Below the pieces are notes generated by a model, which was not told the origin of the DNA, ran no database searches, and worked only from the letters and a program-made list of their open reading frames with translations. The position numbers and the translations under genes were made by a program. A stretch of 21,885 bases of DNA from Clostridia bacterium (GTDB lineage Bacteria > Bacillota > Clostridia > Oscillospirales > CAG-272), in the NCBI GenBank assembly GCA_017451975.1, contig JAFTNI010000016.1:1-21885 (forward strand), written 5' to 3'. Within the stretch, counting starts at the first letter, position 1. Each line of letters starts with the position of its first letter. Below, piece by piece: positions 8,101 through 14,478 of this stretch.

Positions 8101-8694
8101 AACGAAGCGTTCGGGTCTGTACTGCCAGCCTTCTGCAACAACGATTACTGCGCCTTCAAGGTCAGCTTTTGCGAGAAGCTTTGTAGCGTAGAAGTTTACG
8201 CAGTTGTCAGCTGTTGTAACGAGGTCGGAAATTGTACCGCTTGTAGAGTTGTAGTAAGCGTTGAGAACTTCACCGAGGTCAACTTTAACGTATTTGTTAA
8301 GGTCGTAGCCGTTATCTGTGAAGATCTTGTCTGTTGCGGGGTCAGCGGGTTTAACAGTTGTAGCTGTTGTAGCCGTTGTAGCCGTTGTAGCTGTCGTTGC
8401 GCTTGTAGCTGTTGTAGCGCTTGTAGCTGTTGTGCCGGATGTAGCTGTTGTGGGAGCTGTTGTAGCGCTTGTAGCTGTTGTGGGAGCTGTTGTGGGAGCT
8501 GTTGTAGCGGATGTTGCTGTTGTGCCGGACGTAGGAGCCGTTGTAGGTGCCGTCGTCGGAGCTGTTGTGCTTGTTGTTACAGTCGTCTTCGAGGAAGCTG
8601 TAGAGCCTGTAGAAGCCGTTGTTTTGTCGCCGCCGCATGCGAATACCATGAGGGCAACCAAAAGCACAGCAAAGAGAGCCAGAATCTTTTTCAT
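5131..8694 (-). CDS. Large cell-surface lipoprotein with tandem LamG-like repeats
   Basis: A 1187-residue exported lipoprotein of unknown function. Residues 1-20 are a lipoprotein signal (MKKI, hydrophobic core, VFAC with C20). Residues 24-113 are an almost pure Thr/Ala/Ser/Pro linker that probably spans the cell wall. A globular region (about 120-255) follows, then two near-identical repeats of about 249 residues (259-507 and 513-761), each opening with YVDVDFN. Their pattern (F-x-VEVFYLDN, HTIYVNG, LVIVDAKIY-x-x-VLTAE) suggests a concanavalin/LamG-like carbohydrate-binding fold. A third beta-rich region (about 775-930), a Cys cluster (C976, C981, C983) and an Ala-rich probable coiled coil (about 1005-1100) follow. 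ATG 8694 is chosen over an upstream in-frame ATG (8796) because only it gives a signal peptide and has AAAGGAA upstream. It stands alone between its own promoter and terminator. A role in glycan binding or adhesion is inference. Confidence 0.8.
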   Translation of the reverse strand: MKKILALFAVLLVALMVFACGGDKTTASTGSTASSKTTVTTSTTAPTTAPTTAPTSGTTATSATTAPTTAPTTATSATTAPTTATSGTTATSATTATSATTATTATTATTATTVKPADPATDKIFTDNGYDLNKYVKVDLGEVLNAYYNSTSGTISDLVTTADNCVNFYATKLLAKADLEGAVIVVAEGWQYRPERFVEIGVKPAKRGDNTTTSLVVMDDAWWNGHNYVGFNLSKNPTSAVKEIPTGVFTIYVPVDDTYVDVDFNNGTVTDSKGNATFAQVGTPVVGEVVVKHNGVTKKVNGLKISAANNFVYGTFTNLDTTEKMQAFFDAGFSIEVFYLDNSAGNAGILCMTENPTGAGQSGFGIAHNDSKNAPYFITGSGKAWNAAYATAAISNEELVHVVATYDPTAKTHTIYVNGVECSDRAVSGQLGTNITGVKAIDAALKDKGGVAFFNTFCLGADFAAAAHNRYDFAATDLVIVDAKIYTKVLTAEEAADAYAEASKDYVTEKGVYVDVDFNADGTVTDDKFNATFDKVGTPLIGEVTVKHNGVTKKVNGLTISAANNFVYGTFAKLDTTEKMQEFFDAGFSVEVFYLDNSTGNAGILCMTENPTGAGQSGFGIAHNKAKNAPYFITGSGKAWNAAYAPAVSNDELVHIVATYNPETKMHTIYVNGVEASDRAVSGQLGTNVESVKAIDAALKDKDGVAFFNTFCLGADFAAASWNRYDFGANNLVIVDAKIYNVVLTAEQAAAAYKTATKDFVAETKADDSITTTATENFVGFVPAGNTTVALNAATGALAGNVTAGNGVTIKGGYLYVVEVVDGKLVATTELGAALSLNKPLSITSTIINSKATWWKKVGTRNFNSNVFMDVTKLNEAYGDVKFGTIEFTDISADSIFIKINGEEDAASSYNWNFVYFDYEGNTIKEATGTEYTPVALTQTAMIRHSIEVALGLESGYIQEQWQGFIDNYGKTNVMCDIEGCDCGQNLQTHWQSKYLATMLVEKYTSAKTNLDNLVLTEAQYKAILTVKDAALAKAQAAYDAAVAAEAVAKAAYDAAVAEGKTEEELATLKDALDKATAAVAAPKALLDIATAEQKTAATNYGRFATYNEWAPKYEAFLAEYDKVAGVALFTDAQNEASDYSESVLYNMFKDAGDEPEYPTFTCIVEGDTITVFVTSAKDSTVRVLWP
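6412..7920 (-). repeat. Tandem 0.75-kb coding duplication (two LamG-like units)
   Basis: Unit A (about 7174-7920) and unit B (about 6412-7158) encode about 249 residues each with most positions identical, and long stretches are also identical at DNA level, for example around 6636-6695 and 7396-7455. This points to a fairly recent duplication or to gene conversion. Confidence 0.85.
8356..8625 (-). repeat. Low-complexity Thr/Ala linker repeat
   Basis: Degenerate short units of the type GTAGCTGTT, GTAGCGCTT and GTGGGAGCT (plus-strand view) alternate across about 270 bases, encoding ATT, APTT and ATSATT repeats. All appear in frame and could vary in number between strains by slippage. Confidence 0.8.
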
Positions 8695-8757
8695 AAGTCT
8701 GTTCCTTTCGTAAATAAATTTTTTTTTGAACCGGGGAAGGCCCCATTTCATACGATT

Positions 8758-8786
8758 ATTATATCTTAAAAAGTTCACATTGTCAA
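8758..8786 (-). promoter_or_regulatory. Full-consensus promoter of the large lipoprotein gene
   Basis: On the minus strand, -35 TTGACA (8781-8786) and -10 TATAAT (8758-8763) match the sigma-A consensus at all 12 positions with a 17-base spacer. The start codon is about 64 bases downstream of the -10 box, and the 5' UTR contains a small GGGG/CCCC hairpin. Confidence 0.85.
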
Positions 8787-8852
8787 TAAATTTCACAAAA
8801 AATTACCCAAAAAACCTGACTTATTGTGAACTTTGTAAATAACAAACAAAAA

Positions 8853-8877
8853 AGGTAAGCACAATTTGTGCTTACCT
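8853..8877 (-). terminator. Terminator of the four-helix membrane protein gene
   Basis: An almost perfect palindrome with 12-base arms (8853-8864 and 8866-8877), followed on the minus strand by TTTTTTGTTTG, lies 10 bases after the stop codon at 8888. Confidence 0.85.
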
Positions 8878-8887
8878 AACTATAGGG

Positions 8888-9355
8888 TTATCTTTTGTTT
8901 TTTGTTTCCGAAGCGGAAAAAAGCGATTGGTATTCCTGAGCCTCGTTTTTCTTCTTGTGGAGCGCAAAATGAACGCCTGCGCGCACCGCTTCTATTATAA
9001 AATAAACAAAAGCGAAGGCGAGAGTTACGAAAAGAGTTGTCTTCTGCGAGCTTGCCGCGCCCGAAAGCCAGCCGATAACGACTGCGAAATCGAGAACGAC
9101 GAGAATGAAGTGAACGGAAAGCTTTGCAAGGTAAGATTCGATAAATTTAATATCGAGAACGAAGTTGCAAAGTGCGTACACCGCGGAAAAGAGGAGAATA
9201 TACCAGAAATATTTTGTTTCGAAAACCTTATTGCCCTCGGGGTAAAGGAGGGAAATAAACGTATTGAAGATCATAACTATAAATGTGAAATAAAAACCCG
9301 TATGACCGAGAAAGGCTTTTATTTTTGAAAAAACTTTCATGAATGTTTGCATCAT
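8888..9355 (-). CDS. Four-helix integral membrane protein, function unknown
   Basis: A 155-residue protein with four predicted transmembrane helices (about 20-38, 49-67, 80-98 and 107-126) and a charged C-terminal tail rich in Lys and Glu. I do not recognise the family with confidence; the size and topology resemble small uncharacterised Firmicutes membrane proteins such as the DUF3021 type, but no defining motif was seen. GGAGG lies 4 bases from the first ATG (9355) and 7 bases from the second (9352), so the true start may be Met2. It follows the Na/phosphate cotransporter-like gene on the same strand, but an apparent promoter in the gap and a terminator after it suggest that it can be transcribed alone. 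Confidence 0.75.
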   Translation of the reverse strand: MMQTFMKVFSKIKAFLGHTGFYFTFIVMIFNTFISLLYPEGNKVFETKYFWYILLFSAVYALCNFVLDIKFIESYLAKLSVHFILVVLDFAVVIGWLSGAASSQKTTLFVTLAFAFVYFIIEAVRAGVHFALHKKKNEAQEYQSLFSASETKNKR

Positions 9356-9387
9356 TCATCCTCCGAACTTTATTGATATCGGTAACA

Positions 9388-9416
9388 ATTATATCACAAA
9401 TTTTTCGGCAATACAA
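9388..9416 (-). promoter_or_regulatory. Predicted promoter of the four-helix membrane protein gene
   Basis: On the minus strand, -10 TATAAT (9388-9393) is preceded by TGA, an extended -10, and by -35 TTGTAT (9411-9416) at 17 bases. Confidence 0.6.
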
Positions 9417-9456
9417 TATGTTAATGAAATAAATTTTGATTTTTGCGCGAGTGGGG

Positions 9457-11211
9457 TCAGATCGCGTATTTCGCGGAATATGCCTTGTACATTTCGTTGT
9501 ATTCCTTGCGGCCGTTGATATCCTTGAGGTATTCGTGAAGCTGAAGGCTTCCCTGCTCTACTTCTATAACACAGCCTGCGATATTGGAGCAATGGTCGGA
9601 AACTCGTTCGAGGTTCGTAAGCAAATCGGACCAGATAAAGCCGACCTCTATAGAGCAGTTACCCGCCTGCATACGTTTTATGTGGTTTGTACGCAAAACT
9701 TCCTTGAGGTCGTCTATAACCTGCTCAAGCGGCTCTACCTTCGCCGCTACGGCGAGGTCGTTTCTTACATATGCATCATAGGCGAGGTCGAGTATTTCCG
9801 CAACCGCCGCGCTTATAACGGCAAGCTCCTTCTGCGCTTCGGCAGAAAAGCTCAGGTTCTTTTCCGCAAGCTCCTCGGCAGATTCGAGAATGTTCACGGA
9901 ATGGTCGGAAATTCTTTCAAGGTCGCCTATCATGTGGAGCAGCTTTGTGGATTCGTGAACGTCCTTATCGCTCAAGCGGTGCGTGCTGAGCTTTACAAGG
10001 TAGCTGCCGAGCACGTCTTCGTATTTATCCACGAGGCTTTCGTCGCGTCGAAGCGCTTTTGCTCGCTCGGGCGTGAGGTTGCCCGATTTGAGAGTGGACA
10101 TCGCTTCTTTAAGCGAGCTTACGGCGTGCTCTGCCATTTCGCCCGTGAAAACGCGGCAGCGCTCTATAGCGATAGCGGGCGTGCCCATAAGGCGCTCGTC
10201 TATGGCGATGGTGCGGGATTCTTCCAGCTCTTCCTTTGTTACGGGGATTATCTTGAGCGAAAGCTTTTCGAGCAGCTTTGCGCACGGGAAGAGAAGCGCC
10301 GTGCAGAGAAGGTTGAACGCCGTGTGGCAAACGGCTATGGAAAGCTCGCTTGCGCCCGTTTCAAGAACGGTTATATTGAACATGGCTTTTGTTATGCAGA
10401 ATATTATAAGGAAGAAAACTGTACCTATTATATTAAAAGAGAGGTGAACTACAGAGGCGCGGCGCGCATTTCTGTTTGTGCCTACGGAGGAGAGAAGCGC
10501 TGTAACGCAAGTTCCTATGTTCTGACCCATGATGATGGGAATGGACATTCCCACACTTATGGCGCCCGTTGTGGAAAGCGCCTGAAGTATACCGACGGAA
10601 GCGGAGGAGGATTGGATTATTGCCGTGAGCGCTGCACCGGCGAGAACGCCGAGCACGGGATTTGTGAACATTGTGAGTATTTTTGCAAAGCCTGCATCTG
10701 TGCGCAAGCCGGAAACCGCGCCGGACATTGTGTCCATACCGAACATAAGCACGGCGAAGCCGAGAAGTATAACGCCGATATCGCGCTTTTTATCCGATTT
10801 GGAGCCCATATAGAGAAGAATGCCTATGAGCGCGAGAATGGGGGTGAAAGAGGTGGGCTTAAGCATTTCAACGTACCAAGCACCGCCGTCTATTCCCGAA
10901 AGGCTGAGTATCCAGGACGTTACGGTTGTGCCGACGTTTGCGCCCATAATTACGTTGATTGCCTGTGAAAGTGTGAGAAGGCCCGAGTTAACGAAGCCGA
11001 CGACCATTACCGTCGTGGCGGAGGAAGATTGAATTATTGCCGTTACTCCAAGACCTGTTAAAAAACCGATGAATCTACCGCCTGTGAGCTTGCCGAGACT
11101 ATTTTTGAGCCCTGAACCCGCCGCTTTTTCAAGGTAAGCGCCCATAAGGTTCATGCCAAAGAGGAAGAGGCATATGCCGCCGATAAATTCCAGGATATTC
11201 CATATATCCAT
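9457..11211 (-). CDS. Na/Pi-cotransporter family protein with C-terminal PhoU-like domain
   Basis: A 584-residue membrane protein of the NptA/YjbB type (PNaS family), expected to couple sodium to phosphate movement across the cytoplasmic membrane. Both inverted structural repeats are intact, each with its QSSSA signature (residues 61-65 and 200-204) and a following G-x-N-x-GT motif (GANVGTT 90-96, GQNIGTC 229-235). About eight hydrophobic helices occupy residues 8-320. Residues from about 360 to 570 form a charged helical region like PhoU, known in this family to be cytoplasmic and probably regulatory. ATG 11211 has GGAG 8 bases upstream and a clear promoter. No pst or pho genes are nearby. 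Whether it imports or exports phosphate cannot be told from sequence. Confidence 0.92.
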   Translation of the reverse strand: MDIWNILEFIGGICLFLFGMNLMGAYLEKAAGSGLKNSLGKLTGGRFIGFLTGLGVTAIIQSSSATTVMVVGFVNSGLLTLSQAINVIMGANVGTTVTSWILSLSGIDGGAWYVEMLKPTSFTPILALIGILLYMGSKSDKKRDIGVILLGFAVLMFGMDTMSGAVSGLRTDAGFAKILTMFTNPVLGVLAGAALTAIIQSSSASVGILQALSTTGAISVGMSIPIIMGQNIGTCVTALLSSVGTNRNARRASVVHLSFNIIGTVFFLIIFCITKAMFNITVLETGASELSIAVCHTAFNLLCTALLFPCAKLLEKLSLKIIPVTKEELEESRTIAIDERLMGTPAIAIERCRVFTGEMAEHAVSSLKEAMSTLKSGNLTPERAKALRRDESLVDKYEDVLGSYLVKLSTHRLSDKDVHESTKLLHMIGDLERISDHSVNILESAEELAEKNLSFSAEAQKELAVISAAVAEILDLAYDAYVRNDLAVAAKVEPLEQVIDDLKEVLRTNHIKRMQAGNCSIEVGFIWSDLLTNLERVSDHCSNIAGCVIEVEQGSLQLHEYLKDINGRKEYNEMYKAYSAKYAI

Positions 11212-11247
11212 TGTAAAAACTCCTTGTCTTCTGAATTTATTTCCTAT

Positions 11248-11276
11248 ATACTATCATAAGGCGGAAAATTTGTCAA
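11248..11276 (-). promoter_or_regulatory. Promoter of the Na/Pi-cotransporter gene
   Basis: On the minus strand, -35 TTGACA (11271-11276) and -10 TAGTAT (11248-11253) are spaced by 17 bases. The start codon is about 37 bases downstream of the -10 box. Confidence 0.75.
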
Positions 11277-11352
11277 CTTACACCGCTAAAAAAATGTAAT
11301 TTGTTCCTCGAAAATATTTTTGGGAAATAATAAAATAATTTTAAGAAAACTA

Positions 11353-11382
11353 TTGACATTTGCTTGCCTTTTGTGCTAAAAT
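11353..11382 (+). promoter_or_regulatory. Promoter of the rplU-prp-rpmA operon
   Basis: A consensus -35 TTGACA (11353-11358) and an extended -10 TGCTAAAAT (hexamer 11377-11382) are spaced by 18 bases, giving a leader of about 80 bases before rplU. Confidence 0.75.
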
Positions 11383-11399
11383 AATATGCCGCATAAATT

Positions 11400-11435
11400 A
11401 CGGTCGCAAAAAAACGCATGGCGTTTACCGTTTTT
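11400..11435 (+). promoter_or_regulatory. Terminator-like attenuator in the rplU leader
   Basis: An outer stem ACGGT/ACCGT (11400-11404, 11427-11431) encloses an inner AACGC/GCGTT-type stem with an ATG loop. TTTTT (11431-11435) follows, partly overlapping the outer stem. The structure sits between the promoter and the rplU start codon, where the Firmicutes L21 leader RNA is found. Autoregulation by L21 is known for that family; that this is a member is inference. Confidence 0.5.
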
Positions 11436-11470
11436 AGCGAGTCATAAATGAAAGAGAGGTGCTTTCTGAA

Positions 11471-11779
11471 ATGTTCGCAATCATAGTAACAGGTGGAAAG
11501 CAGTACAAAGTTCAGGAAGGCGACGTTGTTTTCGTTGAAAAACTCGAAGCTTCCGAAGGCGAAGTTGTTACATTCGATACAGTTCTTGCTGTTTCCGGTG
11601 AAACATTCGTAGCAGGCGCTCCCACAGTTGAAGGTGCATCTGTAACTGCAAAAGTTCTTAAGAACGGCAAAGGCAAAAAAATCCACGTTCTTAAATACAA
11701 ATCCAAGAAGAATGAAAAGAAGAAAATCGGTCACAGACAGCCTTATACAAAGGTTCAGATCGAAGCAATCAACGGCTGA
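11471..11779 (+). CDS. rplU: 50S ribosomal protein L21
   Basis: A 102-residue protein of normal length for bL21, which binds 23S rRNA in the large subunit. It opens with MFAIIVTGGKQYKV and ends with the typical GHRQPYTKV segment. ATG 11471 is preferred over an upstream in-frame TTG (11459) because it matches the family start and has AGAGAGGTG upstream. It is first in the conserved order rplU-prp-rpmA; prp begins 5 bases after its stop. Confidence 0.97.
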   Translation: MFAIIVTGGKQYKVQEGDVVFVEKLEASEGEVVTFDTVLAVSGETFVAGAPTVEGASVTAKVLKNGKGKKIHVLKYKSKKNEKKKIGHRQPYTKVQIEAING

Positions 11780-11784
11780 GTGTT

Positions 11785-12141
11785 ATGATTAAGGTAGTAT
11801 TTTACAAAAGCGGTATGCGTTATTACGGCTTTCACGTTTCCGGCCACGCCGGCTACGATGAATCCGGCAAGGATATAATCTGTGCCGCAGTATCTTCTAT
11901 GACGATGCTTGTAATAAATACACTTGAGGTTGTATTCGGTTGTGATGTCGATTACGATATCGATGAAAAAACCGCCGATATTTCCGTGGCTTGCAAATCC
12001 GCGCTCCCCGATTATGAGCACGACCCCACGAAGCGCTATGCCGTTTCGGGTGTTATCGAAGGATATTATTTGCAGCTTATGGATATGCTTGAGGATTATT
12101 ACGACTACCTTGACGTTGATCTCGAAGACAAAGAATTCTGA
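11785..12141 (+). CDS. prp: Ribosomal-processing cysteine protease Prp
   Basis: A 118-residue protein (YsxB family). Prp cleaves the N-terminal extension of ribosomal protein L27, a step shown to be essential in Staphylococcus aureus. The catalytic dyad is visible as His21 in SGHAGY and Cys33 in IICAAVS, with the usual spacing. It lies between rplU and rpmA, as in most Firmicutes. Its substrate is next door: the rpmA product here begins with the LQFF-AHKKG cleavage motif, so the pair looks functional. Confidence 0.95.
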   Translation: MIKVVFYKSGMRYYGFHVSGHAGYDESGKDIICAAVSSMTMLVINTLEVVFGCDVDYDIDEKTADISVACKSALPDYEHDPTKRYAVSGVIEGYYLQLMDMLEDYYDYLDVDLEDKEF

Positions 12142-12177
12142 TTACATTTTTCGAAAAATCTAATGGAGGTATTTAAA

Positions 12178-12498
12178 ATGTTGAAGTTAAGCTTACAGTT
12201 TTTTGCTCACAAAAAAGGTGTTGGTTCTACAAAGAACGGCCGCGACAGTAACGCACAGAGACTCGGCGTTAAGAAATATGACGGCGAGAGCGTAATCGCA
12301 GGCAACATCATCGTTCGCCAGAGAGGCACTAACGTACATCCCGGCGTAGGCGTTGGCATCGGCAAAGATGACACACTCTTCGCTCTCATCGATGGCACAG
12401 TTAAGTTTGAGCGCATTGCAGGCAACAAGAAACGTGTTAAAGTTGTTGCTGCTGCAGAAAAAATCGCTGCTGACGACAAAGTTGTTGTTGCTGAATAA
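12178..12498 (+). CDS. rpmA: 50S ribosomal protein L27 with Prp-cleavable N-terminus
   Basis: A 106-residue bL27, whose N-terminal tail reaches the peptidyl transferase centre. It starts MLKLSLQFF followed by AHKKGVGSTKNGRDS, so cleavage after F9 by Prp would expose the usual AHKKG terminus. ATG 12178 has GGAGGT 8 bases upstream; the in-frame ATG at 12163 lacks that support. It is the last gene of the operon and is followed by a strong terminator. Confidence 0.97.
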   Translation: MLKLSLQFFAHKKGVGSTKNGRDSNAQRLGVKKYDGESVIAGNIIVRQRGTNVHPGVGVGIGKDDTLFALIDGTVKFERIAGNKKRVKVVAAAEKIAADDKVVVAE

Positions 12499-12515
12499 TT
12501 TAGTTTGAGCAGGAA

Positions 12516-12544
12516 AATCCGTACTCTGAAAGTACGGATTTTTT
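12516..12544 (+). terminator. Terminator of the rplU-prp-rpmA operon
   Basis: A 10-bp stem (12516-12525 with 12531-12540) with a 5-base loop runs straight into TTTTATTTT on the plus strand, 17 bases after the rpmA stop. Confidence 0.85.
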
Positions 12545-12553
12545 ATTTTCTAT

Positions 12554-12612
12554 TGCAAAAGTGCGCAGCACTTTTGCAGATGGCACAACTTTTTTCTCAA
12601 AGAAAAAAGTTG
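12554..12612. repeat. Two further hairpins between the convergent ribosomal operons
   Basis: Perfect inverted repeats at 12554-12564/12568-12578 (11 bp, 3-base loop) and 12586-12597/12601-12612 (12 bp, 3-base loop) lie between the terminators of the rpmA and rplA operons. They may back up termination or be a dispersed intergenic repeat. Confidence 0.7.
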
Positions 12613-12630
12613 ATAAAATAGAGAAAATAA

Positions 12631-12659
12631 AAAAGAGTTTGCTTTTGGCAAACTCTTTT
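12631..12659 (-). terminator. Terminator of the rpmG-rplA operon
   Basis: A 12-bp stem (12631-12642 with 12648-12659) lies 13 bases after the rplA stop and is followed on the minus strand by TTTTATTTTC. Confidence 0.85.
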
Positions 12660-12671
12660 TTGTATCAGTAA

Positions 12672-13367
12672 TTACATACCGAATTTTGCAGGGTTTACTT
12701 TTACGCCGGGGCCCATTGTAGAAGCTACAACGCAGCTCTTAACGTACTGACCTTTGCAAGCAGCGGGTTTAGCTTTGATAACCGCGCCCATGAGAGCGTC
12801 GAAGTTAACCTGGAGTTTTTCAACACCGAAGGAAGCTTTACCGATGGGGCAGTGGATGATGTTTGTCTTATCAAGACGGTATTCAACCTTACCTGCTTTT
12901 GCTTCTGTTACTGCACGAGCAACGTCGGGAGTAACTGTGCCTGCTTTAGGGTTAGGCATAAGGCCTTTAGGACCGAGGATTTTACCGAGACGACCGATAA
13001 CGCCCATCATGTCGGGGGAAGCGATAACAACGTCGAATTCGAACCAGTTTTCTGTCTGGATTTTAGCAACCATGTCTTCAGCGCCAACGTAATCTGCACC
13101 GGCGGCTTTAGCAGCTTCTGCTTTTTCGCCTTTTGCAAATACGAGCGTTCTAACCTTTTTACCTGTACCGTTGGGGAGAACAACAGCACCGCGAACCTGC
13201 TGGTCTGCGTAACGGCTGTCTACGCCAAGGCGAATGTGAAGTTCGATTGTTTCATCGAATTTTGCTTTGGATGTCTGGCATACGAGTGCGAGAGCTTCGT
13301 CTGCATCGTAAAGTTTTGTTCTGTCAACGAGCTTTGCGCTGTCCTGATATTTCTTACCTTTAAACAT
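12672..13367 (-). CDS. rplA: 50S ribosomal protein L1
   Basis: A 231-residue uL1, full length for the family, which forms the L1 stalk and in many bacteria represses its own operon by binding the mRNA leader. The GLMPNPKAGTVT signature is present at about 134-145, and the C-terminus GPGVKVNPAKFGM is typical. AGGAGGAG precedes ATG 13367. It follows rplK by 17 bases. A terminator comes right after it, so rplJ and rplL are not part of this operon. Confidence 0.97.
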   Translation of the reverse strand: MFKGKKYQDSAKLVDRTKLYDADEALALVCQTSKAKFDETIELHIRLGVDSRYADQQVRGAVVLPNGTGKKVRTLVFAKGEKAEAAKAAGADYVGAEDMVAKIQTENWFEFDVVIASPDMMGVIGRLGKILGPKGLMPNPKAGTVTPDVARAVTEAKAGKVEYRLDKTNIIHCPIGKASFGVEKLQVNFDALMGAVIKAKPAACKGQYVKSCVVASTMGPGVKVNPAKFGM

Positions 13368-13384
13368 TGTTAGTTCTCCTCCTT

Positions 13385-13810
13385 TCAGTCAACTACCGTG
13401 ATACCCATGCTACGAGCTGTACCTGCAACCATGCTCATTGCAGATTCAAGGGATGTAGCGTTGAGGTCGGGAAGTTTGATTTTTGCGATTTCTTCAACCT
13501 GTGCTTTTGTAAGGCTTGCAACCTTCTGCTTGTTGGGGGCAGCGGAAGCTGTTTCGATGCCGCAAGCTTTTTTGATAAGCACTGCTGCAGGGGGAGTTTT
13601 TGTGATGAAAGAGAAGGAACGGTCTGCGTAAACTGTGATAACTACGGGAACTATGAGGCCCATATCCTGTTTTGTGCGTTCGTTGAATTCTTTTGTGAAT
13701 GCAGCGATGTTAACACCGTGCTGACCGAGAGCCGGACCTATAGGCGGCTGGGGAGTTGCGCGACCAGCGGGGATCTGCAACTTAATGAAAGCTACTATTT
13801 TCTTTGCCAT
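13385..13810 (-). CDS. rplK: 50S ribosomal protein L11
   Basis: A 141-residue uL11, normal length, which binds the GTPase-associated centre of 23S rRNA. The N-terminus (IKLQIPAGRATPQPPIGPALGQHG) and the C-terminal SMGI segment are conserved. GGAGGT is 6 bases before ATG 13810. A 112-base gap separates it from nusG; that gap holds a 7-bp GGAAGAA/TTCTTCC hairpin and may carry the L1 regulatory site. Confidence 0.97.
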   Translation of the reverse strand: MAKKIVAFIKLQIPAGRATPQPPIGPALGQHGVNIAAFTKEFNERTKQDMGLIVPVVITVYADRSFSFITKTPPAAVLIKKACGIETASAAPNKQKVASLTKAQVEEIAKIKLPDLNATSLESAMSMVAGTARSMGITVVD

Positions 13811-13922
13811 AATTACACCTCCAAATGTGGTAATCTGCGGAAGAACTTAAAGATTTTTTCTTCCTCCCACGAACATTTCTCTGCGGCAAATTGCAGGAAA
13901 TGCATTTTTGTTTTTTTGAGTT

Positions 13923-14462
13923 TTATTCTTTGATGATTTGGACACATGCCGTGTCGAGTTCAACGGGTGTTTCGCGGCCGAATACGGAAGCGAGCACCGT
14001 GATCTTTTTGCCGTTTTCGGAAATAGATTCAACTTTTCCTGTGAAGCCGGACATCGGACCCTGAACGATTTTAACAAGCTCGCCTTTTGCAAACTTGGAA
14101 TGTTCCTTGTGGCTTTCCACGCCGAGCGCTTCCACTTCGCTATCTGTAAGCGGAACGGGGCGGGAGCCGGGGCCTACAAAACCGGTGGAGCCGGTAATGT
14201 TTCTTACAACGTGCCAGGTTTCGTCTGTCATAATCATTTTAACGAGAACGTAGCTGGGGAAGATTTTAACTTCTACTTCTTTCTGAACGCCTGCTTCGTT
14301 TGTTTCAATGATTGTTTCAACGGGTACGCGAACCTCCATAATGAGGTCTGAAATGCCGCGGTTTTCGATTATTTTTTCAAGGTTTGTTTTAACCTTGTTT
14401 TCATAACCGGAATATGTGTGAACGACATACCATCTTGCTTCGTTGCTGCTGCTTATGCTCAT
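13923..14462 (-). CDS. nusG: Transcription termination/antitermination protein NusG
   Basis: A 179-residue NusG. The N-terminal NGN domain (WYVVHTYSGYENKV at 11-24, FPSYVLVKM at about 68-76) binds RNA polymerase, and the C-terminal KOW domain (about 125-155, with G-x-x-SGFTGKVE) contacts ribosomal or Rho partners. Length and both domains are standard. ATG 14462 has GGAGGT about 5 bases upstream. It sits 16 bases after secE in the conserved rpmG-secE-nusG-rplK-rplA order. Confidence 0.97.
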   Translation of the reverse strand: MSISSSNEARWYVVHTYSGYENKVKTNLEKIIENRGISDLIMEVRVPVETIIETNEAGVQKEVEVKIFPSYVLVKMIMTDETWHVVRNITGSTGFVGPGSRPVPLTDSEVEALGVESHKEHSKFAKGELVKIVQGPMSGFTGKVESISENGKKITVLASVFGRETPVELDTACVQIIKE

Positions 14463-14478
14463 AGTTCACCTCCGTGGG

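Noticed and set aside
5725..8769. A 1014-residue plus-strand open frame covering the large lipoprotein gene
   Set aside because: It is a Cys/Val-rich shadow of the minus-strand gene, caused by its biased codon use. The minus-strand product has a signal peptide, domain repeats, a ribosome binding site and a consensus promoter.
9436..10968. A 510-residue plus-strand open frame opposite the Na/Pi cotransporter
   Set aside because: No family features and no ribosome binding site; the opposite strand encodes a complete, well conserved transporter.
12554..12612. CRISPR-like repeat array
   Set aside because: The units are hairpins of different sequence, without repeated direct copies or spacers, and no cas genes are present in the window.
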